Source: Sulfuritalea sp. (GTDB taxonomy: Bacteria > Pseudomonadota > Gammaproteobacteria > Burkholderiales > Rhodocyclaceae). From it: a stretch of DNA of 13,354 nt. The stretch spans positions 4,839 to 18,192 of the forward strand of contig JAPLRA010000468.1 of assembly GCA_026399445.1 (NCBI GenBank), given 5' to 3'. The notes under the pieces are model-generated. The model was not told where the DNA came from, made no database searches, and saw nothing but the letters and a program-made list of their open reading frames with translations. The position numbers were made by a program, and so were the translations under genes. Below, in pieces: positions 1-7,381 of the stretch. Position 1 is the first letter of the stretch. Every line of letters starts with the position of its first letter.

Positions 1-138
1 AGGTACGCAAAGCGAGCCAGCGCCGACTCTTGGGGCCATTGTTCTCCCGGTAGAAACAAACTGTTCCCTGCCCAGGATGTCGCGCCATCCCCAATGTATC
101 TATAGTGCGCCCTTCCCCAACAATATCAGGAGCAGAAA
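1..138. other. Upstream non-coding stretch before the CDGSH gene
   Basis: I see no convincing coding region, tRNA or terminator here. A possible -10 box TATAGT lies at 101-106 on the + strand (5 of 6 matches to TATAAT), but there is no recognisable -35 hexamer at the right distance, so promoter activity is only a guess. AGGAGC at 129-134 is a good ribosome binding site for the ATG at 139. Confidence 0.4.
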
Positions 139-378
139 ATGTCCACGCCGGAAATCGCCGCAAAGACCCCGTTCGCCGTTGAAGTAGAGAAGGGCAAGGA
201 TTACTACTGGTGCTCATGCGGCAAAAGCAAGTCGCAACCGTTTTGTGACGGCAGCCACAAGGGATCCGCATTCACTCCGGTCAAGTACAGTGCCGAAGAA
301 AGCAAAACCGTCTATTTTTGCGGCTGCAAGCAAAGCGCCAACGGCGCACTGTGCGACGGCGCCCACAAGTCGCTCTGA
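139..378 (+). CDS. Double-CDGSH iron-sulfur protein
   Basis: A 79-residue protein with two consecutive CDGSH [2Fe-2S] signatures. The first, CSCGKSKSQPFCDGSH, lies at about residues 25-40. The second, CGCKQSANGALCDGAH, lies at about 61-76. Each supplies the three Cys and one His that bind a [2Fe-2S] cluster in this family. The first keeps the usual Pro before the third Cys; in the second it is Gly. No signal peptide or membrane segment is visible, so it is probably cytosolic, unlike the membrane-anchored mitoNEET of animals. Bacterial double-CDGSH proteins are thought to act in electron transfer or redox sensing, but the partner is unknown here. The ATG at 139 has a good AGGAGC ribosome binding site. 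A likely terminator follows at 388-412, so it is probably its own transcription unit. Confidence 0.93.
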   Translation: MSTPEIAAKTPFAVEVEKGKDYYWCSCGKSKSQPFCDGSHKGSAFTPVKYSAEESKTVYFCGCKQSANGALCDGAHKSL

Positions 379-387
379 CACGACCTG

Positions 388-412
388 ACCGGCACGTCCC
401 CTCGCCGGTTTT
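388..412 (+). terminator. Probable rho-independent terminator after the CDGSH gene
   Basis: ACCGGC (388-393) pairs with GCCGGT (404-409) around a 10-nt loop, and a short T tract covers 409-412. The stem is only 6 bp and the T run only 4 nt, so this is a modest terminator. It starts 10 nt after the CDGSH stop codon, which is where one would be expected. Confidence 0.55.
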
Positions 413-455
413 GCAGTAACATTCTTGCAAACAAGTCGTTAACGAGGGGGCCGGT

Positions 456-1331
456 TTGTCTGAATCACTGCTCATCGACATTTCGTCGCGCATCCTTGAC
501 GGAAGCCCTGTTCCGGCCTTTGTCATCAATTCCAGCCACGTTGTTACCCACTGGAATGATGCCTTGGCAAGGATGTCAGGCATCCCGGCGAAAGAGGTGC
601 TGGGAACGCACCATCAATGGCGCGCCTTCTATCCTGCGCATCGGCCGATTCTGGCCGACATTGTCGTCGATGGTGCTCCGCTCGCCCTTCTCGACAAGTT
701 CTACCGCGGGAAATACCGGCAGGCCGAGCACTGCCCCGGCGGATGGGAGTCCGAAGATTTCTTTCCGACCTTTGGCGAGGAAGGATGTTGGCTTGCATTC
801 AGCGCCGCCCCGATACGCGACGCGGACGGCAAGGTTGTCGGCTGCATTGAAACGCTGCAGGACATCACTGAACGCAAGGAAGCAGAAACCGCACGCCGCG
901 AAGCCGAACGTCGCCTGGTCGAGATTGTGGCCGGCAGCCCCGTCGCCACCTTCGTTCTCGACGCAAATTGCCGCGTTACGCACTGGAACAAGGCCTGCGA
1001 AACCCTGACAAACACCCCGGCTCAAGAAGTATTGGGGCGCGACGAGACCTGGCGCGCGTTCTATCCCTACGACACGCGCCGCGTGGTTCTGGCCGAGATG
1101 ATCGTCCGCCGAGCCACGCAGGAAGAACTCGCCGCCTACTACGGAGCCCGCGCCAAGCCCTCGGTGCTGGTTGCCGGTGCGTTCGAAGCGGAGGATTTCT
1201 TCCCGACCTTCGGCATCAACGGAAAGCGGCTGCATTTCATGGCGGCGCCTCTGCATAACCTGCGCGGCGACATAACCGGCGCCATCGAAACGCTGGTAGA
1301 ACTCGGCGTAGAACAACCGCCGCCTGGCTAG
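456..1331 (+). CDS. Tandem PAS-domain sensor protein without an output domain
   Basis: A 291-residue soluble protein made of two homologous PAS domains, at about residues 10-140 and 155-285. The halves share the same landmarks: THWN (31-34 and 175-178), WRAFYP (55-60 and 199-204), EDFFPTFG (100-107 and 246-253) and an IETL strand near each end. The first PAS ends in DITERKEAE, the usual PAS-to-effector linker, followed by a charged helix into the second PAS. After the second PAS the protein stops with no kinase, GGDEF, EAL, methyl-accepting or DNA-binding region. The family generally senses small ligands or redox state; the ligand cannot be told from sequence. The start is the rare codon TTG at 456, chosen because GAGGGGG lies just upstream and no ATG or GTG fits the domain boundary. 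The pat gene begins 39 nt downstream, suggesting an operon. Confidence 0.85.
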   Translation: MSESLLIDISSRILDGSPVPAFVINSSHVVTHWNDALARMSGIPAKEVLGTHHQWRAFYPAHRPILADIVVDGAPLALLDKFYRGKYRQAEHCPGGWESEDFFPTFGEEGCWLAFSAAPIRDADGKVVGCIETLQDITERKEAETARREAERRLVEIVAGSPVATFVLDANCRVTHWNKACETLTNTPAQEVLGRDETWRAFYPYDTRRVVLAEMIVRRATQEELAAYYGARAKPSVLVAGAFEAEDFFPTFGINGKRLHFMAAPLHNLRGDITGAIETLVELGVEQPPPG

Positions 1332-1370
1332 GCTGCGGGCAACACACCGGCACAGGGAAGACCCCGAACA

Positions 1371-4034
1371 ATGGCATTGGACAGAACACCGCTCCATCCC
1401 TTTGTGGCGCCCACCGGGATTGTCCTGTTTGGGGCCAGCCAGACGATCGGCACGCTCGGTCACGGATTGGCAAAGAATCTCTTGCAGGGAAGTCATTCCG
1501 GGCGATGTCATTTCGTCAACCCGAAGTATTCCGAGATCGAAGGGCACCCGTGCCATCCGTCGCTGGAAGCGGTCGAAGCGTGGCTGAGCCTGGCGCTCAT
1601 CGCCGCGCCGGCCGACAACATTCCGGAGATCCTTGAGGCTTGCGGCCGCCGAAACATCCGGTCGGCGATCGTTTATTCGGCAGGATTTCGCGACGCCGAC
1701 GCGAATGGCCGGGAAAATCTGCGCTGCTTGCAGGAGATCGCCGCGCGGAAGCAGATACGCATTCTGGGACCCAAGGCCCTCGGCTTTGTCCTGCCCCATA
1801 GCGGATTCAATGCGACACCGATTACCAAGACCGTCCCGGTCGGCAATCTGGCCTTCATCTCCCAGTCAAGCGCGATTTGTGCGGGAATTCTTGACTGGAG
1901 CATGAACAATGAATTCGGATTTTCCGCGATATTCGGCCCCGGTGAAGGTACCGATCTCGAACTGCCTGAAATCCTCGATTTCCTCGCTGCCGACCCCAAA
2001 ACAGAAAGCATCCTCCTCTATCTCGAGGGACTTCACGACGCGCGCCGCTTCCTGAGTGCGGCGCGCGCCGCCGCCAGCGTCAAGCCGGTCATTGCCGTCA
2101 AGGCCGGGAATCACCCCATGTCGGCACGCATCGCAGAGTCCCACAGCAAGACAGCGGTTGACCGGGATGATGCGTTCGACGCCGCCCTGCGCCGTGCCGG
2201 CGTACTGCGCGTCCGGTCGATCGGCGACATGTTTTCTGCTGCGCGCGCCCTGACGACTCCGCGCATGCCGAAGGGGAGTTGCCTCGGCATCATCTCGAAT
2301 GGTGGAGGCCCGGCGGTGATGGCCTCCGATACGGCGGCGGAACTTGGCATCGAACTGGCGGCGCTGGCACCAGAAACCCTTGAGCTCCTGAATGCCCGGC
2401 TACCGCCCGCCTGGTCCGACGGCAATCCGGTCGATGTGCTTTTCGATGCCAATCCGGAACGATTCGTCGGTGCGCTGACGACCTGCATCGATGACCCGAA
2501 CGTAGATGGCGTGCTCGCCATACTCTCGCCAAATACCTTTGTCTCCCCTACCGAACTGGCGCACGCCGTCATAGGCACCACTCAGCAGATCACCAAGCCG
2601 CTGCTGACATGCTGGATGGGTGAATCCGAGGCACGCGAAGGCCGGGCCACCTTTGCCAGGGCGGGCATCCCCACTTTCCGCACGCCGGAAAATGCCGTGG
2701 TCGCCTTCGCCTTCATGGTGAACTGGGTACGCAACCAGAAACTGCTCAAGGAAACTCCGCCAGCCCTGACCTCGTACCAGGAACCCGATACCGAACGCGC
2801 ACAAGCAGTCATAGCCAGAGCGCTGGGTGAAAACCGCCAGATTCTGAGTTTGCCCGAGGCCAAAGCGGTACTGGCTGCTTTCCATATACCCGTATCGCCC
2901 ACCACCGTGGCCATGAACGAAGGCGAAGCAATAGCAATAGCCAATCAGCTTGGCTATCCGGTAGTAATGAAGCCGGCCACGCAAAGCCGCGGGCAGCCGC
3001 TACTCGGCACGGGAGGACGCGTGTTCCCGAAATCCGCGGAAGAGGTTGCGGCCGCGTTTCACAATCTGATCAACGCGGGAGGCTGCAGGGAAGTCTATCT
3101 GGAGCCGTATATCGACAAGCCAAGCGGGCGCGCGCTGCGCATTTCGATTCGGCCCGATCGCGTATTCGGCCCGGTGCTGGCGCTTTCCGAGGGAGGTATC
3201 GCGCCCGACATTTATGACGCCCGCTCGATCGCCTTGCCCCCCCTCAATCCGCGTCTTGTCGGCGAAATGATTGGCGTACCGCACGTAGCCCGGTTGCTCG
3301 GCCCCTTGCGCCAGATGCCTGCTGTAGCCAAAGAGCCGCTGCGCGACATTCTGCTGCGCGTTTCCGAGATCGCCAGCGAACTTCCGTGGGTGCGGGCACT
3401 CGACATCAGTTCATTGCTGGCGGATGAAAACGGCGCCGTGGTCACCAGCGTGCGCATTGACATCCGGCCGCTCCCGGCCAACAGCGCTCGCTACGGCCAC
3501 ATGGCGATCTATCCCTATCCCGCCCAATTTGCGGGCGAGTGGACACTCAAGAACGGGACAGGTTGCACCATCCGCCCGATCCGCCCGGAAGATGCCACGG
3601 CACTTCAGGAATTCGTGCGCGGACTCTCGCACCGGAGCAAATACTTCCGGTATTTCAGTTCGGTGTCCGAACTCACGCAAAACCTGCTGGCACGCTATAC
3701 CCAGATCGACTACAGCCGCGAACTCACTCTGGTGGCAACGGTCCGGCGCGATGGTCGCACGTGGATGCTGGGCGAGGCCAATTACGCCGCGCTGCCCGAC
3801 GGCAAGACCTGTGAATTCGCCATCATTGTCGCCAATGAGGCCGCAGGGCAGGGCTTGGGTTCCCGTCTGATGCGATGCCTGATGGAAGCAGCGCGACAGC
3901 AGGGCTACACCCAAATCCGCGGGCAGGTGCTGCCCGACAACGAGTCGATGCTGACGCTGATGGATGTTCTTGATTTCATCGTCAGGCTCACCGACGATCC
4001 CGAAGGCGCGGTCGAGGTTTCACGCAGCCTCTAG
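1371..4034 (+). CDS. Pat-type protein acetyltransferase: acyl-CoA synthetase-like plus GNAT fusion
   Basis: An 887-residue protein with the architecture of E. coli PatZ and Salmonella Pat, and about their length. In order: CoA-binding Rossmann domain (about 10-140), succinyl-CoA-ligase-like domains (about 150-470), ATP-grasp-like domain (about 490-710) and GNAT acetyltransferase (about 724-885). The GNAT acetyl-CoA loop is GQGLGSR (826-832). Family members acetylate lysines of metabolic enzymes, classically acetyl-CoA synthetase. His258, in SHSKTAVD, aligns with the phospho-histidine of ADP-forming acetyl-CoA synthetases, which I recall is replaced in the enterobacterial Pat. The ATP-grasp segment after Lys534 lacks the usual HKSDVGG block, so ligase activity is doubtful. 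The ATG at 1371 follows AGGGAAG (1354-1360). Co-transcription with the PAS gene is likely. It converges on the fbpB remnant with a 30-nt gap. It may also be annotated as bifunctional acetate-CoA ligase/GNAT protein. Confidence 0.92.
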   Translation: MALDRTPLHPFVAPTGIVLFGASQTIGTLGHGLAKNLLQGSHSGRCHFVNPKYSEIEGHPCHPSLEAVEAWLSLALIAAPADNIPEILEACGRRNIRSAIVYSAGFRDADANGRENLRCLQEIAARKQIRILGPKALGFVLPHSGFNATPITKTVPVGNLAFISQSSAICAGILDWSMNNEFGFSAIFGPGEGTDLELPEILDFLAADPKTESILLYLEGLHDARRFLSAARAAASVKPVIAVKAGNHPMSARIAESHSKTAVDRDDAFDAALRRAGVLRVRSIGDMFSAARALTTPRMPKGSCLGIISNGGGPAVMASDTAAELGIELAALAPETLELLNARLPPAWSDGNPVDVLFDANPERFVGALTTCIDDPNVDGVLAILSPNTFVSPTELAHAVIGTTQQITKPLLTCWMGESEAREGRATFARAGIPTFRTPENAVVAFAFMVNWVRNQKLLKETPPALTSYQEPDTERAQAVIARALGENRQILSLPEAKAVLAAFHIPVSPTTVAMNEGEAIAIANQLGYPVVMKPATQSRGQPLLGTGGRVFPKSAEEVAAAFHNLINAGGCREVYLEPYIDKPSGRALRISIRPDRVFGPVLALSEGGIAPDIYDARSIALPPLNPRLVGEMIGVPHVARLLGPLRQMPAVAKEPLRDILLRVSEIASELPWVRALDISSLLADENGAVVTSVRIDIRPLPANSARYGHMAIYPYPAQFAGEWTLKNGTGCTIRPIRPEDATALQEFVRGLSHRSKYFRYFSSVSELTQNLLARYTQIDYSRELTLVATVRRDGRTWMLGEANYAALPDGKTCEFAIIVANEAAGQGLGSRLMRCLMEAARQQGYTQIRGQVLPDNESMLTLMDVLDFIVRLTDDPEGAVEVSRSL

Positions 4035-4064
4035 AAGACCCGCCGGCGCAGAACGCAAAGGAAT

Positions 4065-5673
4065 TCAGCAGGCCATCGTTTCACTGCGACCGACGGCAAT
4101 CTGCCGCGCCAGCATAATGATCGGCAGCAGGCCGACCGCGACAATGGCCAGCGCCGCACTTGAGGCCTCCGCCAGGCGTTCGTCGGCAGCCAGCGTATAG
4201 GTTTGGGTGGCGAGCGTATCGAAGTTGAAAGGCCCGCATCAGCGGCAGATGCACGCGGCGCAAGGTTTCGCCGGGGTTGCTGCCAAGGCTGCGCGCCGCC
4301 GCCTCCATGCTGGGGGTGATGCGAGCAAGGCCGGCCTCCATGGTTTGCAGCGCAATCGCAAGGAAGCGCGCCAGATACGCATACACCAGCGCGGCAATGC
4401 CTCCGGTAAGAATCAGGCCGGGATTGGCTCCCGTCATCTGTTGCCACAGCCCGGCCAGAAAATGATCCAGGCGGGTGACCGGGATCAGCACGCCAACGGC
4501 GATGACCGAACCCGGAACGGCGTAGCCCAAGCCGACGATACGGCTCGCCAATCCCGGCAGCCGGCGTCCATCGAGCGCCGCATAGCCCAGCAACAAGGCC
4601 AGCAGCGCCGCCAGCACGGCCGCCAGCGCCGCCAACGTAAAACTGTTGCGCGCCAACACAAAAAACCGCCCGGCAAAGCCGCCGGCTTCCTCGCCGACAT
4701 CTCCCAGTGCGAGGCGCAGCAGCAACGCCACCGGCAGGGCAAAGCCGACAAAAACGGGAATAGCGCAGCCGATTTGGGCAAGCACCGCATGCCAGCCGGT
4801 GAGCACCTGCCGCGTGGCACGACGACGGCCGCTGGTGTCGTGGTAACGGGCACGGCCACGGCTGATGCGCTCCAGCAGGATCAGCAGAGCCACGAAACCG
4901 AGCAGGGCTGCGGCAAGTTGTGCGGCGGCAATCCGGTCGCCCAGCGAGAACCAGGCCCGGTAAATTCCGGTAGTGAAGGTCTGCACCGCGAAGTAGGCCA
5001 CCGTGCCGTAATCGGCCAGCGTCTCCATCAATGCCAGCGCCATACCGGCGGCGATGGCCGGCCGCGCCAACGGGATTGAGACCCGCCAGAACCCCTGCCA
5101 GGGATTGAGGCCGAGAGCGCGCGCGGCTTCGATCATGCCGCGGGCGCGGTCGAGAAAGGCGGTACGCACCAGCAGATAGACGTAGGGATACAGCACGCAG
5201 GAAAACAGCACCACCGCGCCTGATAGCGAGCGCACATCCGGAAACCAGTAATCGCCCTTGCTCCAACCGAAGCTTTCGCGCAAGCCGGTTTGTACCGGTC
5301 CGACGAACTGCAGGAAATCGGTATAGGTGTAGGCCAGCACATACGCCGGCATCGCCATCGGCAGCAGCAGCGCCCATTCCGCGATGCGCCTGCCGGGAAA
5401 ATCATTCAGCGCCACCAGCCAGGCCGCTCCGGTACCCATGGCGGCCACGCCGATGCCGACGCCCAGACAAAGCCAGATCGAGTTCGCCACATATTCGGGC
5501 AGCACCGTTGCCATCAGATGGGCCCAGGTTTCTCCCGTACCGCCGGAGAAAAGATTGGCGCCCACCGCGAGCACCGGCAGCGCGACCAGAACCGCGAGCG
5601 CGAAGGAGACGGCCGAAAGTGCGGAGAGGTTCAATGGGCGGGACACGGCCAGCCGATTATAATTGAGACTCAT
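4065..5673 (-). pseudogene. fbpB: Fe(III) ABC transporter permease FbpB-like, broken by internal deletion
   Basis: This is a two-part inner-membrane permease of the FbpB/SfuB type, in which two transporter domains are fused (about 12 helices). It would move Fe(III) handed over by a periplasmic binding protein. The ATG at 5673 is preceded by GGAGA. Residues 1-480 read in one frame and include both EAA loops that dock the ATPase (EAARALGLNP near 182, EAAARSLGSNP near 457). After the codon for Arg480 (4236-4234) the frame shifts by +1. The family C-terminus then continues from 4232 as PFNFDTLATQTYTLAADERL to a TGA at 4067-4065. About 25 residues (the GLL...VFVDVMKELPATL-type segment) are missing between the parts, so a deletion of about 74 nt is inferred, not a simple indel. 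The literal first-frame product ends at 4081 with an unrelated tail. The rebuilt length of about 560 fits the family. Confidence 0.85.
5658..5663 (+). promoter_or_regulatory. Possible -10 box for fbpC
   Basis: A perfect TATAAT hexamer lies 40 nt before the fbpC ATG on the + strand, inside the first codons of the divergent fbpB. It sits in the palindrome ATTATAAT (5656-5663), so it reads as TATAAT on both strands. On the - strand it lies downstream of the fbpB start and so is unlikely to serve that gene. No good -35 hexamer is visible. Confidence 0.4.
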
Positions 5674-5677
5674 TCTC
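5659..5677. promoter_or_regulatory. Candidate Fur (iron repressor) box between fbpB and fbpC
   Basis: The 19 bases here match the classical Fur consensus GATAATGATAATCATTATC at 12 of 19 positions, with TGAGACTCA as a short central palindrome. The site overlaps the TATAAT at 5658-5663 and the fbpB start codon, so a bound repressor would block the fbpC promoter and the fbpB start region. Repression of iron uptake by Fur is well established in proteobacteria. The score here is borderline, and the assignment leans on the iron-transport context. Confidence 0.35.
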
Positions 5678-5703
5678 CACAACCCGCCATCTGTGCAACG
5701 ATC

Positions 5704-6724
5704 ATGTCTTTGCTCGAAGTCGATCGCGTCAGCCATGCCTACGGCCAGCGAGCCGTTGTGCGCGATCTGTCTTTCGTCCTCGCCCCAGGCGAGATAGCCT
5801 GCCTGCTGGGATCTTCGGGCTGCGGCAAGACCACCATGCTGCGGCTGATTGCGGGTTTCGAAATTCCCTCGGCCGGCAGCATCCGTCTCAACGGAACGAC
5901 GATCGCCAGCGAGGCTACGCAGGTGCCGGCGGAGAAGCGACGCATCGGCATGGTGTTTCAGGATTACGCGCTGTTCCCGCACCTGTCGATCGCCGACAAC
6001 ATCGGCTTTGGCCTGCGTGAAAAGTCGGCGCTGGCGAGACGGCGACGTATCGACGAAATGCTGGAACTGATCGGCTTGGTTGATCTAGGCGGGCGCTATC
6101 CGCACGAGCTCTCCGGCGGCCAGCAGCAGCGCGTGGCACTGGCGCGCGCCCTGGCGCCACAGCCGCATTTGCTGCTGCTCGACGAGCCTTTTTCCAATCT
6201 CGACGTCGAACTGCGTGAGAGATTGTCACTGGAAGTGCGCGACATAGAACGAAGCCTTCGCTGTCGCTGACATGGTCGGCATCATGCGCGAAGGCGCGAT
6301 CGAGCAATGGGACACGCCGTATAACCTCTATCACCGCCCCGCCACGCGCCAGGTTGCCGATTTCATCGGCCAAGGCGTGTTCCTGCCCGGCGAGGTTATT
6401 TCACGACAGGTAGTTCAGGTGGAACTGGGCCGACTCGAATCCGATGTGCCGATGGATTGCGGACCAAGTTGCGCCGAATGCCAACGCGACTGCAGGCTGG
6501 ATGTTCTGTTGCGCCCGGACGATGTAGTCCATGATGACGACAGCGAAGTGAAAGCCGAAGTTATCGCCAAGGCCTTTCGCGGTGCGGAGTTTCTCTACAC
6601 GCTGCGCCTCGCGTCCGGTGCGCAGGTGCTGTCCCTGGTGCCTTCCCATCACAACCACGCCATTGGCGAAAGAATCGGCATCCGCCTCGATGTCGACCAC
6701 GTGGTCACCTTCCCGCATGGCTGA
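5704..6724 (+). pseudogene. fbpC: Fe(III) ABC transporter ATP-binding protein FbpC-like, broken by internal deletion
   Basis: This is the ATPase partner of the divergent FbpB. The first frame (ATG 5704, stop 6268-6270) encodes 188 residues with Walker A GSSGCGKT (36-43), Q-loop Gln86, signature LSGGQ (136-140), Walker B LLLLDEP (156-162) and D-loop SNLD. After Ile181 (6244-6246) the frame shifts by +1. The family sequence resumes at 6251 as EAFAVADMVGIMREGAIEQW and runs through the C-terminal regulatory (TOBE-like) region to TGA 6722-6724. About 16 residues are missing at the join, including the strand ending in the H-loop His (ILVTHDQ in relatives), so a loss of about 44 nt is inferred. The rebuilt length of about 354 fits the family. 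The N-terminal fragment could not hydrolyse ATP normally. The stop overlaps the aat start as TGATG, indicating an operon. Confidence 0.85.
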
Positions 6725-7381
6725 TGATTCCGTGGCTGCCTCGGGAACCTGAATTTCCTGCGCTTGAAAGGGCGCTGGTTGAACCCGACGGTCTGCTTGC
6801 AGCCGGCGGCGATCTAAGCCCGCAGCGCCTGATCGCCGCCTATCGACGAGGTATTTTTCCCTGGTATACGGCGGGCGAGCCGATCCTGTGGTGGAGTCCT
6901 GATCCGCGCATGGTGCTCGCTCCCGACGAACTCAAGATATCCGCCTCGCTGGCGAAAACCCTGCGCAATGCGAAGTACGAAGTTCGCCTCGACTCGGCCT
7001 TCGATGATGTCGTCCGCGCCTGCGCCGGTAAGCCTCGCGAAGGTCAGGCCGGCACCTGGATCACCGGAGAAATGCAAGCTGCGTATCGCGAACTGCACCG
7101 GCTCGGCTACGCGCATAGCGTGGAAACATGGATCGACGACAGGATCGCCGGAGGACTTTACGGTGTTGCGATCGGCCGGGCCTTTTACGGCGAATCGATG
7201 TTCAGCGACGTGCGTGACGCGTCAAAAATAGATGGAAACCAGACACCTCGCCTCGCTCGGCGCCCGCCCGATTCCCCGTTGCGACTTTACCGCGCGGCTC
7301 GATGACTTGTGCGCGCAAGGCGATGAGCCCGGGGACTGGCCGGCGGACGCCATCGATGGTCATTTCAGGCGCCAGCCGTGA
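6724..7381 (+). pseudogene. aat: Leucyl/phenylalanyl-tRNA-protein transferase Aat, broken by internal deletion
   Basis: Aat adds Leu or Phe from tRNA to proteins with N-terminal Lys or Arg, marking them for ClpS/ClpAP. The ATG at 6724 overlaps the fbpC stop. Family landmarks in the first frame are GGDLSP (28-33), GIFPWY (43-48), WWSPDPR (56-62), TWI (111-113), GGLYG (143-147) and GESMFS (156-161). After SKI (167-169, ending at 7230) the frame shifts by +1. The family C-terminus continues from 7232 as METRHLASLGARPIPR to a TGA at 7379-7381. About 20 residues are missing, including the LIDCQ motif whose Asp and Gln are reported as catalytic in the E. coli enzyme, so the product should be inactive. 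The inferred loss is about 59 nt and the rebuilt length about 238. The literal first frame ends at 7305 with an unrelated tail. The stop overlaps the GTG start of bpt. Confidence 0.87.

Noticed and set aside
576..1799. A 407-codon open frame on the - strand
   Set aside because: It lies antisense across the PAS and pat genes, which have clear domains. Its translation is low-complexity Arg/Gly-rich with no recognisable family, as expected from opposite-strand frames in G+C-rich DNA.
4207..5079. A 290-codon + strand frame across fbpB
   Set aside because: The translation is Gln/Arg/His-rich, typical of the reverse complement of a hydrophobic membrane protein, while the - strand shows clear permease motifs.
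4065..7381. Programmed ribosomal frameshifting as the explanation for the split fbpB, fbpC and aat frames
   Set aside because: At each join 16-25 expected residues are absent, not merely out of frame, and no slippery heptamer or stimulator is evident. Deletion fits better than recoding.
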